From positions 284,001 to 348,000 of the forward strand of contig VICG01000006.1 in NCBI GenBank assembly GCA_008692225.1: DNA of 64,000 nt, written 5' to 3'. The first letter of the stretch is position 1. Every line of letters begins with the position of its first letter. Of this stretch, positions 25,922-38,252 are shown in pieces. A program made the position numbers and the translations under genes. This DNA comes from Monilinia fructicola (taxonomy: Eukaryota > Ascomycota > Leotiomycetes > Helotiales > Sclerotiniaceae). The notes under the pieces were generated by a model. The model searched no databases. It was not told where the DNA came from and saw only the letters and a list, made by a program, of their open reading frames with translations.

Positions 25922-28037
25922 CTTCAACACTCAAATTTGCCTTGATCCTTGGATTTGTTTGTCTGATGGGGTGGTGTTGACCTCCACTTTGTAAAGTCGG
26001 CATATGAAATCAAGAAGAGCAAACGATCGAAGAAGAGCGGCTTGGTCAATTGGCTTGGTCAATCTACTGTATAGCCCTATCATTTGTAATTATATTAAAG
26101 CTGAGTGAATTGATTGAAATTAACAACTGCAGATGTCTATTTAGTGCGTGAAGAGTACAACGAATGAATTCACTGTCTCGTAGCGCGATTTGTATTCGAG
26201 CTCGCTGATTTCACCGTGACCAAAATTTCATTCTCTCGATGCTTCTCAGTCTTATCTCGTCTATCTACGCCATGGATTTCCATTCTCATAGTCATAGGAA
26301 TGATTAGCAATGCGCAGGAAATGCGAGCTGAAATGCTAGCGTTAAGTAAATTGCGAAGAGTGGCTTCCAAAAAGCAATGTGAGTCTTGGCAACGGATCCA
26401 ATGAGCAACTAACTCGATGGCTGTCATGACTATGAATACACCTACGGGCAGGACGTCAACAAAAAGACGAAGAAACGGCCATGAACATAAATCTACAGCA
26501 ACAAGAAGGATGTCTAGAACAGTCTAGAACAAGGCGAAGGTTAAGAAGATACAATGCAGATCCAAGATTTGGATTGTCCAGCACCCTTTATCAGCTTCGA
26601 TCATGAGAGTCCCTTACATTACACATTCTTTCAAGCACACATCAGATGGCTCGCGATGCAACGACATATACTGTATCGAGCCATGATTTTGAGTATTGCA
26701 CATCTCACGTCGAAGATGTCTCTGGAGGTTTTAGGAAATCCAGAATGGCGCCTGCTTCCTTGTTACGTATGCATGACGGATAGAGAACGGCGGAACTCAT
26801 TACACGTGTCGGCACCGCCCATCTTCCTCCACCGAAGCGCAGGGCCCCGACACAAGACTGGACAATACCACCGCTGCCAGCTTTCCCATCCCAGAAACTC
26901 TGGGCGTCGCATCCAGCCTCCTTCAACCACCACGTGATTTTCAGAATGGGACGATGTACCGACCGGTACCCAATGCCGCACCTTGAGATCGATCGACCGA
27001 CGGACCAACATCGCAAGCACCACCCGCGCAATCGCACACTCCAGTCAGACCAAGAAAGCACCCAGAATCCCCTCCCTCCACCCCATCGACGCCCTCATCA
27101 GACCCTCACCCCTTCACCGCAGGGCAACACATGCACCGTTAACGACAGACCTGGCCCCGAACTCGAAAGCGGCCAACTCCCCTCCAACACAAGCGCCCAT
27201 TCAGCAGATGGCCCCGGTCTACGGGAAACCCGCCTGCGCTGCATCGCCATGACGATACCCATCGCGCACTGTTTCTCGGATTCCCCCATGCATGCCTGCA
27301 TGCCGTCGATCGGTATCCCTTCGACGTATTGATCCGCGTCGATTATGATTTTGCGATGGTTTAGATCTATCGGTAGATGGTATGGCACGCGATGCGTGTA
27401 CCGATGAGGGAAAGGGGGGAGGCGAAGATACGATGAGCGATGAGTGATGAACGAGGAATGAGAAGCAAAAAACAAGAAACAAAAAAAGCGTTTATATATA
27501 ATTTATGAATTTAAAATGTTTTGGTAATATATATACGTACAGCTATGATCACTCAACCGTCATCTAACATTGCTATGATTCGGCATCCCTAATACAAGCG
27601 AGGCGGTGTGATCTGAAACTGGATCAAGTTGTTTTTCAATGTAGAAAACCTTAGACAAGCTTCTTTTCCGAGTACCGTCTTTCGTCTTATTCGGGAGCCT
27701 CCCCACTACCACCGACTGCTGAGCTCGTCATCAAATATATACTCAATGCTTCCCACTCAACCCATCCACACCTTCAAATCCATCTGAAACAGCTCCTCGA
27801 GAAGAAAACGAGTAAATAACATTTTTTTTTTGCGCCAGAAATCCATTCTAATGCATGCCGACCATGTGGGTATACCTTGTAATAGACCAGTGAAATCCCA
27901 AAGACTCCATTCCTTTCCCGAAACCCTTCAAACAATCGACTTCTTAACCTTCGTCTGGACCCTCACAGTCGGTAAGGCCCAGCCCATATATTCCTTCTCC
28001 GAACCCTCTGCAATCTCCTTCAACGTTCTTTCTTCCC
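25922..28037. other. Intergenic region, no confident gene
   Basis: About 2.1 kb between a gene transcribed leftward and the 3' end of the 2EXR gene. Open frames of 85-132 codons at 26170-27480 overlap on opposite strands in GC-rich DNA and show no family features. I see no RNA gene or transposon end. Confidence 0.4.
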
Positions 28038-28704
28038 TCATAAAAACTCTGTTTGAAATCCACCCATGTTCTTAGTATATGTTCCGGTCCCATCTTCGGT
28101 TCCAACAAACTCAAAATCCTCATTTAATCCTCCGCACTCCATCTTCTCCTCTCGAATGATCAATTTAACCAAGTCAAGTTTCGGGAATGATCTTATTAAG
28201 GTTGCTTTGTTGTATGATTCCCAAGGTCTCTTCACCTCCACATCCACATGATCGATGGCGATAGCCTTCACATCATCGAGGAGTTCGGGTTTATTCAAAA
28301 AGGTACGAAAAATCGCGGAGCGTTTCATCATATCCCATGGCACGATGACGAGGGAGGTAAAGAATGTCGATGTAAGGATTGAAATAAATTCTTGTTCGGA
28401 AGTTTTGGTGGCGAAGGAAAGTTCATATATACGTAAAGCTTCGATTTCTTGATTCGTGATTGACTTGAAGGATTGCTGGAGGGGAAGAGATGGAACGACA
28501 TCGATCAATTTTTGGATCATATCGAACTTCGACGGTACGAGTTGAGCATGCATATCGCCAAACGAGAATTCGAAGTTCAGGTAAAAGTTTTGGGAAGAGA
28601 TGGAAATGGTTGAGCGGTTCTTTGGCTGAGGACTTGATAGTAGATTCGGGTCTAAATACTAATCGTAGAACTTGGGGGTCAATCGATAGGTTTGTTGTTG
28701 ACAT
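28038..28704 (-). CDS. 2EXR-domain-containing protein (one +1 frameshift)
   Basis: The N-terminal half shows the fungal 2EXR pattern: FHLFPKLLPELRILVWRYAC, then VEVRYD, then PPAILQVNHESR. The next expected element, EALRIYELSFATKTSEQEF, is present but in another frame. The break maps to 28441-28452, where removing one base (an A/T run) restores continuity. The corrected length is exactly 222 codons. These proteins are abundant and poorly characterised in filamentous fungi, with F-box-like N-terminal sequence features but no demonstrated activity here. The start at 28704 (MSTTNLS) is chosen; another in-frame ATG lies at 28740. The family is clear. Whether the break is biological or a consensus error is not. 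Confidence 0.75.
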
Positions 28705-29034
28705 AAGAGGTAAACATTTTGAAAAAGTATAAATTCCCAAATATCTTTTTTGTTTTCTGTGAAGGGTATGAATTTAAGATATTCTATTGGAAGAGAGGAA
28801 AACGAATGAATTAATATATTATTATGCGGACAAAAAAGGATTATTCATTCGGCATAGAGAAAATTCGAGGTATCAAAAGTGAGGCTAAACGAAAAGATAC
28901 CAAATGAATCATCAGTCAAGTCAACGGTAGAGGAAATATTTGAACTGATATACTTTGATAGATTGTTGGACCCAAGAAATGACCAAAAAAGACCTCGGGA
29001 ATTTGAGGAGAAAATAGACAGATAAATAAGGAGA

Positions 29035-29148
29035 GAAGAAAGGGCAGAGAGGGAGAAGAAAGGGCAGAGAGGGAGAGAGAGGAAGAGAGAGGAAGAGAGA
29101 GAGAGAGAGAAAGAGGAGAGAGACAGAGACACACACATATATATATAT
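29035..29148. repeat. Compound purine-rich GA/CA/TA microsatellite
   Basis: GGGAGAGAGGAAGAGA units grade into (GA)n, then (CA)n and (TA)n, with almost pure purines on the plus strand from 29035 to 29118. Confidence 0.9.
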
Positions 29149-29893
29149 ACCTACCTAGGTAGGTATGCGTATATGTATATATATACATGTAAAAGCTTCA
29201 CTTCAAACCAAAACCTGATATCAAAATCAGATATGAGGGATATGTGAGCTGACATCAATCTAGACTTCACTTGACTATCAACGATGCCCAAGTCAAAGAG
29301 TAACATCTTGCATCCTAGTAGCGTGTGTAGAAATGCCAAGACGAAAATTAGATGTACAAATCCAAAATCAAAGGAATTGCAGATATAAAAGGGACGAACT
29401 AAGAGATCAGATTTGGAGGGATTTATTCAAAATAGGTATATATATGTATATATATGTGTATATATATATGTACCAATATATATCAACATGAATCAATCCA
29501 TATTCAGTAATGATTGAGAACTGACGCAGAAGAAAAAAGAAGTAAAGGATGATCAATTATATGATTGTAGTCCGTCAACTTCTTGATTAGTATAGTAAGA
29601 AATGCCTACCTAGGTTACTAATAAGTAGTATGCCGACCTAATCAGCTATAGTCTGGTATTGTAGTGAGAAATTCCTTGTTGGGCACAAGAAAGTGGTCTG
29701 ATGTTTGTGGGGTTGATATTATGTAATCAAGAGGTGATTGGAGGATGCTTTTAAGAGATGGGAAAATTGACAGGGAAAATCCTATTGTAGAAATTCAAAA
29801 TGGGGTGATTTTGACGGGAAAAAGAGGTGGGAGCTGGAGATATAATAAGGTTATTATATAAAATATTAAAATGTAGGAAGAATTACTATAGAA

Positions 29894-30155
29894 ATGGTAT
29901 TTATAGTATTTATAGTATTTATAGTATTTATAGTATTTATAGTATTTATAGTATTTACAGTATTTATAGTATTTATAGTATTTATAATATTTATAGTATT
30001 TAATAGTATTTATAGTATTTATAGTATTTATAGTATTTATAGTATTTATAGTATTTATAGTATTTATAGTATTTATAGTATTTATATAGTATTTTATAAT
30101 AATTAATAATAAATTATAATATTTATAATAATTATAGTATTTATAGTATTTATAA
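29894..30155. repeat. 9-bp minisatellite, unit AGTATTTAT
   Basis: More than 20 head-to-tail copies of a 9-bp unit with minor interruptions at about 29985, 30002 and 30085. The 9-bp period keeps one frame open, which produces a meaningless Val-Phe-Ile repeat on translation. Confidence 0.95.
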
Positions 30156-31129
30156 ATATTACGAGTATTAATTGATTAATAATATTATAGAGTAATCTCG
30201 AGAGTACTATATAAGGAAGATCTATATATATATAAATACAGTAAGGAATATATATAAGGAATATATATATAAGGGAGAGTTAAGGGAGAGTTAAGGGAAC
30301 CTTGGAAATAAATACTCTATACTAGTCAAATACGCATCGTATTTATTATTATTGATGGATGTTCGTTGTCAAGTTGTCCATCATTCACCTATTAGCTATA
30401 ATTAGGTAGGGAGTGACTCGGGAGCCATTGAACATGCTGTCAGACATTAGACGTGTCCATACTCGCGTATAGAAATAAAGAAATAAAGAAATAAAGCAAT
30501 CATTTTATCATCTCATACTACTCATTCCTGTGCTAAGTACTTACGAAGTACTGCACAAGCACAAGTACTGCTACTGCTTGTCTGTTGTAATAATAATTAA
30601 TTAATTAAGAAGGGTGATCCTGTGAAACCCCAGCTCGGGAAGCTTGCTTGTTAGTACTGTACTTACTGTATACCTAGGGACTCCGTGTACTTCTCCCGAG
30701 TCCCGCATCCGCATACTGCATCCCGGGTTGAAGTAATCTTAAGCCTCATTCATGCCTTGCTGACTCATATAGTGCTTTTTTATGAGGGCATCAATTCCTT
30801 TGACAGTACTTGTACTGTACTGTACTGTTATTCCACGAATACCTAGTAAGCTAATGCTAATTGGGTGAGATTACATAATACACGCAATGGAATCTTTGCC
30901 ATGGCATTTTCGATTTTGAGATCCATCTCTTGAAATCAATGGACAAGGCTGTACAAGCACTGTACTGTACTGTACTGCATGTAACCTTGCATTCCACTCC
31001 AGGGCTCCAAACTTAATTTCATTTCCGTTTCCATTCCCGTTTCCATTTCCTGCATCACCATCAATTTTGAGACATTCATCTAATCTAAGGAAAAAAATTA
31101 TTTTGGAGAGGAAGCAAAAGACACCCTGA

Positions 31130-32582
31130 ATGTCCAGAATGATGGCTTCAAAATCCCCGATGCCCTCAGCTTTATCTTTTGAGCTTTTGGCTCGTTGTTC
31201 TGTAAGCTGGAGCTGATTGATTGATTATCTTCATCTTTTTTCATTCCGACCCTCTAATTCGTTGAAAAATATGTAGACTACGAAAGCGAGAGCTGCCAAC
31301 TTGACTCTACCACATGGTCCTGTGCAATTACCTTTGTTTTATGCCCGTGGCAACACAAGCATCATTAAAAGGATTGACTCCGCAACAATTGGAAGATACA
31401 GGCTGTCGACTCTGCTTGAACAATACCTATCATTTAGGTTTGAAACCAGGTCAGGAAGTTTTGGACAAAGTTGGAGGAGCGCATAAATTACAAGGATGGA
31501 ATCACAATCTATTAACAGATAGTGGAGGGTAACGTTATCCACGCATGAAGTTGAGAGACCCCTTTTTCATTCTAGACCTAACCTCCTCTGTCCCTAGTTT
31601 TCAAATGGTCAGTCTGCTCAAGTTGGCCAACATCACAGAAGAAGGTGTACGATTTTTGAGTCCTCATGATGGATCTCCTATGTTACTCACACCTGAGCAT
31701 TCCATGTCTCTCCAAAATTCGATAGGGAGCGACATTATCATGCAACTCGACGATGTATTGGTTACTACCTCCCCCGATGCTGAAAGATGCGCATAGCAAT
31801 GGAAAGAAGTGTGAGATGGCTCGATCGATGTATTGCGGCGCATAAGAACCCAACCACACAGAATTTATTCTGCATTATTACAAGGAGGGCTGGATCTAGA
31901 TTTGAGAAGAAAATGTTGTGAAGAAATGGTCGCAAGAGGGACGCCAGGAATTGCAATAGGTGGGTTAAGTGGTGGTGAAGCCAAGGCAGATTACTGTCGT
32001 GTAGTCAATACATGTACAAGTCTTTTGCCAGAAAGTAAGCCAAGATATGTTATGGGAATCGGATATCCGAGGACTTGGTGGTTAGTGTGGCTTTAGGTGC
32101 TGATATGTTCGATTGTGTATGGCCTACACGAACCAGCACGCTTTGGAAATGCAATCACTAAACATGGTGTTCTAAACCTACGACACGCATCTTATGCGAA
32201 TGACTTTGGACCAGTTGAAGAAGGATGTGGATGCGTATGTTGCAGAAAAGGAGAAGGGAGTCTAGGTATTACCAGAGCATTGTTCATCACTTAGCTGCGA
32301 AAGAGACTGTTGGAGCACACTTACTTACCATGCATAATGTTTGGTATCAATTGGAATTGATGAGAAATGCTAGGAAAGCCATCATTGAAGATACGTATCC
32401 AGCTTTTCGTTGAGGAAATTCTTCTCCAATCTTTACGGTGGTGAAAAGTCAAAGTATCCAGATTGGGCAGTTGAGGCATTGAGAACAGTTGGTGTTGATC
32501 TCATGGAATCATAGGAGAAGGATTTCCTGATCAAGATGAGAAGAATAGATACCCCATAGTAGAACATTTTGAACAACATTAA
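31130..32582 (+). CDS. QTRT1: Queuine tRNA-ribosyltransferase catalytic subunit (reading frame broken at ~8 places)
   Basis: This enzyme exchanges guanine-34 for queuine in GUN-anticodon tRNAs. Exon 1 is 31130-31201 ([20 protein letters not shown]), exon 2 31277-31528 and exon 3 31598-32582; both introns have normal sites (GTAAGC...TAG and GTAACG...TAG). Family motifs appear in order: [40 protein letters not shown] (across intron 2), [31 protein letters not shown], the nucleophile-Asp segment [15 protein letters not shown], zinc-ligand cysteines GCGCVCC and [11 protein letters not shown]. Indels are inferred near 31337-31340 (+1, T4), 31790 (-1), 31867 (+1), 32074 (-1), 32132 (+1), 32279 (-1), 32411 (-1) and 32503 (-1). 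Undoing them gives 437 codons. If the last is not an error, the stop is at 32514. Conservation is so good that consensus error is likelier than decay. Confidence 0.85.
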
Positions 32583-33022
32583 TCAAAATGTATGTGATGA
32601 TAAGTCCTCGAAAAAATAAAGGGGGAACAAAGCCTACCCCTCCCATGGACATCTCACTAGAGAATTAGTTTGAAACCACGGCGCTTTCATAAACATCGGA
32701 GAGGACAATGTAAGATCTCACTGCATCTGCCAGAACCCTTATGATCTTTTTCTTGCATATTGAAACTTCTATTTGTGATTTTTGGATTTGACGTCCTCAC
32801 CAACAAAGAGATTAAACAAGGTTAGACCGTTTATTGGCGGGGTTCGCGATCTGCGCCAATACGCGACTTTAAATCCTCTGCTGCATATTCCATCGTCATA
32901 GCTTCAAGCGTCTCTATCGGGAACTTCGCGACGAGAAGAGTGAATATAGTGAAGATTCAATTATTTCAGTGAACCTTGGAAGGTGAGCTTTCGGCTCAAC
33001 ATAGCTCACTCATCTGTTTACG
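32583..33022. other. Intergenic, QTRT1 3' end to HOS3 start
   Basis: About 440 bp between two genes on the same strand. It presumably holds the QTRT1 terminator and the HOS3 promoter; no further feature was recognised. Confidence 0.5.
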
Positions 33023-36000
33023 ATGTCGTACTCATCGCCAACAATGGCAGAAATGCCGTCTTTCTCCTGTTCCCTTACCTCCTTCGACAAGCAGCAAACG
33101 TCTCCATTATCAAATTCACTGGAAGCCTTTCAATTAATAACTCTACTAGAAGTCCTATTCCGATTTCGCCACAAAATTCTTCTTCAAGAGCGACATCGTA
33201 TGCGTGGTCATTCAAACCTCCTATCCCTCACATGTCGAAGCCCTGTTCTCCCAAGCCCTTACCCGAAGTTCTAGTTCTGCGAGTATCGACCACCCGTCGT
33301 TCTCTTCCAAATTTGAATCGAAAACCCTCTCTCAATTCTTTCAACGGCGGAGGGTCAACCTCGAGCAAGAGTCCAACAAACAAGAGATCATCCACCGCAT
33401 TTGCACATAGATCGCCATCTGTATGGGTAGCAAATCCCCCTCTCGGGAAGGGAAGAAGATAAACGTGGAGCGCCGACCCCAGACATACTGCAGCATCCAT
33501 CGCAAGTTCTCTTTCAAGTCGGAATTGGATTTACAAATATGAATGACGTTCAGATCTGCGAGACTGTGTTATCTTCACGATTCGGTTTATGGTCATCGCT
33601 ACTCTCGACCTAAACTTCAAGAACCGGCTTGAGTACAATCGTTGAGAGACCCGAACGAATCCATGCTAGTATACTCGGATTATCTGTTGCATATGTTCGT
33701 CTCGGGGAAAGACACTCTGAAGGTCGTTATCCAATTCATCCCGGGATGGAAGCTTCTACAGTACCTAGCACACCATTTCGCATACGCAAAACTACTCGTC
33801 GCATGTCCTATCCTCTCAAGCCATCACAAATGTACATGGGTAAAGTGGATGGAAGAGCTGAAGATTATGTGTGATAATGCAGAAGCGAAACTTGCTCTGA
33901 ATGGAAAGGAATGGCCAGACCTGAGATGAACCGAGGACCTAATGAAGAATCCCCTTCAAAGTTTCACGAAGGTGATCTTTATTTATGCTCGGAATCATTA
34001 GATGCATGGAGGGTGCTTTAGGTGCTGTGTGTGAAGGTGTGGATGCTGTTTTCGAAGGTGCTTCCAGCGGATTGGGGCCACGTCGAACGTTCATTGCTAT
34101 AGACCTCCTGGGCATCATTGTTCAGCTAGTTATCCCTCTGGATTTTGTTGGCTAAACAATGTTCATGTTGGTATTTCACATGCTGCCCTTACGCATGGAT
34201 TGACTCACGCGGCTATCATTGATTTTGATCTTCATCATGGAGATGGGTCTCAAGCAATTGCTTGGGAACATAATGCTCGAGCAAATGGACTAGCGAAGAA
34301 TGGCATTGCCATGGAAAAAGACTTCAATTGGATACTTTAGTCTTCATGATATCAACTCATATCCGTGTGAGATGGGTGATTCAGAGAAAGTCAAGAACGC
34401 TAGTCTTTGTATTGAGAATGCTCATGGACAAAACATTTGGAATGTTCACTTACAACCTTGGAAAAGCGAAGAAGGATTCTGGGAACTATATGAATCAAAA
34501 TATACGGTTCTCCTTGAAAAGGCACGGAACTTTCTACGTACACAAACTGATCGTTTTCAAACATCTCCCAATGGTCCAAAACCAAAAAGCTGCAATTTTC
34601 TTATCGGCTGGTTCGACGCTAGTGAATGGGAGAGTTCTGGTATGCAACGTCATAAAGTTAATGTTCCCACCGAATTTTATGCTCGTCTGACACGAGATGT
34701 TGTCAAACTTGCAGCCGAGGAGGGTACAGGGGTAGATGGAAGGATTATTAGTGTTCTTGAAGGTGGTTACAGTGATCGTGCTTTGTGTACCGGGGTATTG
34801 AGTCATCTTAGTGGGCCTCTCGGGAAGTGATCCTGTGGCTCATACCGAAAAAGCATTCACAGGTCTGAATTTTGAGATGGGACAGAAACTTGGTGTAGAT
34901 CCATTAAGCCCTGGACCGCCATCACCTTTCGGGTATATGCCATATGATCCATTATGGTGGTCTCTAGGTCGATTGGAACAACTTGACGCAGCTATGAATA
35001 GCACACCACTCCCTGAGGAGCCGAAAGTCCAGAAACCAGCCTTGCCTCATGGAAACTTTGCATCTCCTACACAATCTTTCATTGCAAAAGTTGTCAACAC
35101 TCCCACAGCGCAACGCAGTGTATCAAACATGGGTATGAGAAACGGAAATCCATCACCACGAGCTTCAGCTCCTAGGCCACCGACCCCACCACCACCTGAT
35201 GTTCATTGGACTGTTGCAGCTCATGAGTTGAGTAAATTGCTTATCCCAACTGACAGACAGACGAAGAGTTATCAATGGAAGATCTCGCGGCCGAAGCTAC
35301 CAAAGCAAGAAAGGAACGTCAATCTATATTGGCGCAGCCCGACGGTACTCAAAATCCTGCAATCATAGAGCCAACCAATGCTAGAATGTCTTTGAGAACA
35401 AGAAAGCCTGCACCAAGGTTAACAGAGGGTGCTGAAAAGGAGGAGTTTAAAAAGCCTGCTGTTAAATCAACTCGTCGAAAGACCGTTACCAGTTCAGCTA
35501 CCTCTTCACCTGTCCACAAAGTATGTAGTTATATCTTGCTGAATGTTACTATGCTAACAAGTAATAGGCACCTCCCATTCCAAGTACTACTCTATTACCC
35601 GAAACAAAATCCTACACAGTCAACGCAACAATCTGTTCGACGACTTAGTTCGACATCCAGTACTGGACCAATTCTTCCTCCTCCACCTCGACCTACTAAT
35701 AATAGGGCGCCATCGTTCTCTCAAAGACCTGGGAGTTCTACGGGCGTACGACCAGCATCTTCCATGAGCTCTCGTGGACCTCCTGTTCCACCCGTGGTCG
35801 TAAAGAAGACAAGAGCTCCTGCTAAAGCTCGAACTGATCCCTCCAAACCAGGTCCAGGTCGGCCCCGGAAGAAGTCTCCAGTTAATAACCCCGACAATAA
35901 CACAATTGATACTACTGGAGCTTCCCCTCCTGCAAACAATAACAACCAAACCCTTGATGTCGATAGTTTGACTTCTGGAATGAAAAAGATCAAGATCAGT

Positions 36001-36627
36001 CTAGTCACCAAAGCTCAAAAAGAAGCAAGGGAACAAGAAAAGCTTAGAGCAAAGATGGAGCAAAGCCAAGGAGATGGTACAAGTTCTACAACTATGTCAA
36101 ATGACAAATTCCCTACAAGCGCTGAATCCGAAGTAACATATAACCAATGCGAAACCTCTACACCAATGGAGAGTATATCACCAAATCCTTCAACTCCTCA
36201 ATTATCTCTTCCTCCACACGTTCCTACTCATATGCAAGAACCCGAAAGAGTTCCTTTACCAGAAAGTTCTCCAATTGCTACTCCTACGGAACATAATGAA
36301 TTTGGAAATATTTCAGATCATTTTTCGGGACACAGCGCGAGCAAATTCATACCCTTTCATCCCCAAGACCCGAACCCAAGCACAACGACGCAACAAGAAC
36401 CACTTCGGTGGCTACCTCCAAATACAAATACACCTGCCGTAATGAAGAAACATGAACTTCCAGTCTTTACATCTACTTCCGCTATTCCTTTTGCTTCTAG
36501 TCCCAACATCGTTGACAATCAAAACGAACCTTCAGGCTCAAACGTCAAACAAGATTCATCTCCATCTGAATCTACACAATTGGCTCCTTCAATCTGGGAT
36601 ATTCCTACCACACCACGGAATCAATAG
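33023..36627 (+). CDS. HOS3: Hos3-type histone deacetylase (reading frame broken at several places)
   Basis: Zinc-dependent lysine deacetylase of the fungal Hos3 group. A serine/proline-rich N-terminal region is followed by LSTIVERPERIHASILGLSV (from 33628), the catalytic segment RPPGHHCSASYPSGF (34101 on), DFDLHHGDGSQ (34221-34253), TSIGYFSLHDINSYPCEMGD, SAGFDASEWESSG (34598 on) and the final LEGGYSDRAL. All zinc and catalytic residues are present. The ~600-residue C-terminal tail is disordered and typical of the group (PPIPSTTLLP, GPGRPRKKSP, LTSGMKKIKISLVTKAQKEA). A 47-nt intron lies at 35521-35567 (GTATGT...GCTAAC...TAG). Frame shifts are inferred near 33125, between 33460 and 33640, near 33760-33830, at 34100, 34305, 34580 and 34606 (a compensating pair), 34815, 35273 and about 35600. 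The start at 33023 is tentative. Confidence 0.82.
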
Positions 36628-37193
36628 ATTCTTTCTAGACGAAAATCATTTGTGTACATCTATAATTCAATCGACGTTGGTAAAGGTGCATCCACTCCCA
36701 TGTTGATTATACAAGTTCACGGTTTTCCTTTGTTCATGATACCCTTTAGAAGGAGCTTTTTGGGAAGAGAGGGTGGCCAGGTTAGGATAATTGTATATTT
36801 ATAAAGACTTTCGAGTAAACAGCGATTAATTCTAATCATCAATATCATATATATATATTAATGGTCTACATCTATGTGGTTCTTTCTGTGAGTTATTTCA
36901 TATATGTGCCTGTGCTCGACCACGAAAAGAGATTTGTTAAGACATCCCCAGAAAACTCCTCATGGTACGTCTATCTTCTTCATGATCGTAAATTGTGATT
37001 GAAAACCTCAAAGATCCAAGTCAAGATGTATGAGGGGACCAGTCACGTGCGAGGAAAAGACGCTAGTACGCTAGCGAGAGATCCTCAAACTTTTCCCACA
37101 CAAATTTTGATTTCGAGGATTTTACACCTCTCGACCGACAACCGCAAAAACTTTCGACAAACCACCACCAACAACTCCCCAAATACCGAAATC
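36628..37193. other. HOS3 3' region and RPS17 promoter/5' UTR
   Basis: AT-rich 3' flank of HOS3 with a TATATATA run at 36848, followed by the ribosomal protein promoter, which carries a HomolD-like box listed separately. Confidence 0.5.
37040..37047 (+). promoter_or_regulatory. HomolD-like box (CAGTCACG) upstream of RPS17
   Basis: CAGTCACG lies about 147 bp upstream of the RPS17 start codon. The HomolD element (consensus CAGTCACA/G) is a core promoter motif of ribosomal protein genes in fission yeast and has been seen in filamentous fungi. It overlaps an E-box CACGTG (37043-37048). The call rests on the short motif and its position only. Confidence 0.5.
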
Positions 37194-37744
37194 ATGGGTC
37201 GCGTTCGTACCAAGACAGTTAAGAAGTCCGCCAAGGTCATTATCGAAAGATACTACCCAAAGTTGACTCTCGACTTCGAGACCAACAAGAGAATTTGCGA
37301 TGAGATTGCCATCATTGCTTCCAAGCGTCTCCGCAACAAGGTACAAAACGTTGGATTGGACGAAATTTGACAAACATCTAACGATTGAATAGATTGCCGG
37401 TTACACCACCCATTTGATGAAGCGTATTCAACGTGGTCCCGTCCGTGGTATCTCCTTCAAGCTCCAAGAAGAGGAGAGAGAACGTAAGGATCAATACGTT
37501 CCAGAGGTTTCCGCTCTCGATGTTTCCAGCACCGAGACCGGCCAACTCGAGGTTGACGTTGAGACCAAGGAGCTCCTCAAGTCCCTTGGCGTAAGTCTTT
37601 CGCGCACTCCGGCGGTTGAAAGTTGGCGTCTAATGTTTGTCTTAGTTCGATTCTATCCCAGTCAACGTTACCGCCGTCACCCAAGCCCAAACTACCGAGC
37701 GTGGACCAAGACGATTCGGCGACAGACCTCCCCGCAGAGATTAG
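37194..37744 (+). CDS. RPS17: 40S ribosomal protein eS17
   Basis: Structural protein of the cytosolic small ribosomal subunit. Exons are 37194-37340, 37393-37590 and 37646-37744 and give 147 residues, a usual length for the fungal family. Intron 1 is 52 nt (GTACAA...TAG) and intron 2 is 55 nt (GTAAGT...CTAAT...TTAG). The protein starts [20 protein letters not shown], continues [20 protein letters not shown] and [20 protein letters not shown] across the first junction, and ends in a short basic tail. All three exons are in frame with no indels, in contrast to HOS3 directly upstream, so the local sequence quality here is good. The start is the first ATG of the conserved N-terminus; an open frame extends upstream but is not needed. 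Confidence 0.97.
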
Positions 37745-38252
37745 ATACATGGATTTACAAAGGGTATGGGGGATTTTATTGGGAAACACATGGATCTGAT
37801 GGCAACTGGCGCAAAAAAGGCAGGCAGTGTATCATAGATCAATGTAGGAAACGTTCCGTTCCCCAAACACCAAGGTGTCGCCTATGATTCTTCCTCGTGG
37901 AGATGAGGCTTGATTGCCATATTGGGGAAACATATGCCTTTCTCGTGAATGTGATGTGAGATTGCTAATGATATAGCTGCGAACGCGATGCATGCTGTCC
38001 CCATACGGACAGAGCGATATATGGGTTCAACTTTCACGATTGTGCTTGCAGAATTGAAAGTCACTTGGTGGTTTAGCAGGGTCTCTTCCATCTCCCACAT
38101 AAAATCAATTTGCCTATGGGAAGAAAGTTACGAGCAAAAATTGATTTGTTGGTTTATTTATACCATTAAATGTGACGAACGAGGGGGGGTATCATAGTTT
38201 TACTCCTTCCTCCCATGAACTCCCTAGACTCCATAAAGCCCAAATAATACAA
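37745..38252. other. Convergent intergenic region RPS17/RTR1
   Basis: Shared 3' region of two convergent genes. It must hold both terminators; no further element was recognised. Confidence 0.5.

Larger units (their letters stand above)
28741..31129. other. Intergenic region rich in simple repeats
   Basis: AT-leaning intergenic DNA of 2.4 kb upstream of the divergent 2EXR and QTRT1 genes. It contains a GA-CA-TA compound microsatellite, a 9-bp minisatellite (both listed separately), several TATATATG runs near 29440-29475, and short palindromes of the type CCTACCTAGGTAGG (29150). No gene is supported. Confidence 0.6.

Noticed and set aside
29894..30106. Val-Phe-Ile repeat protein
   Set aside because: Direct translation of a 9-bp AT-rich minisatellite.
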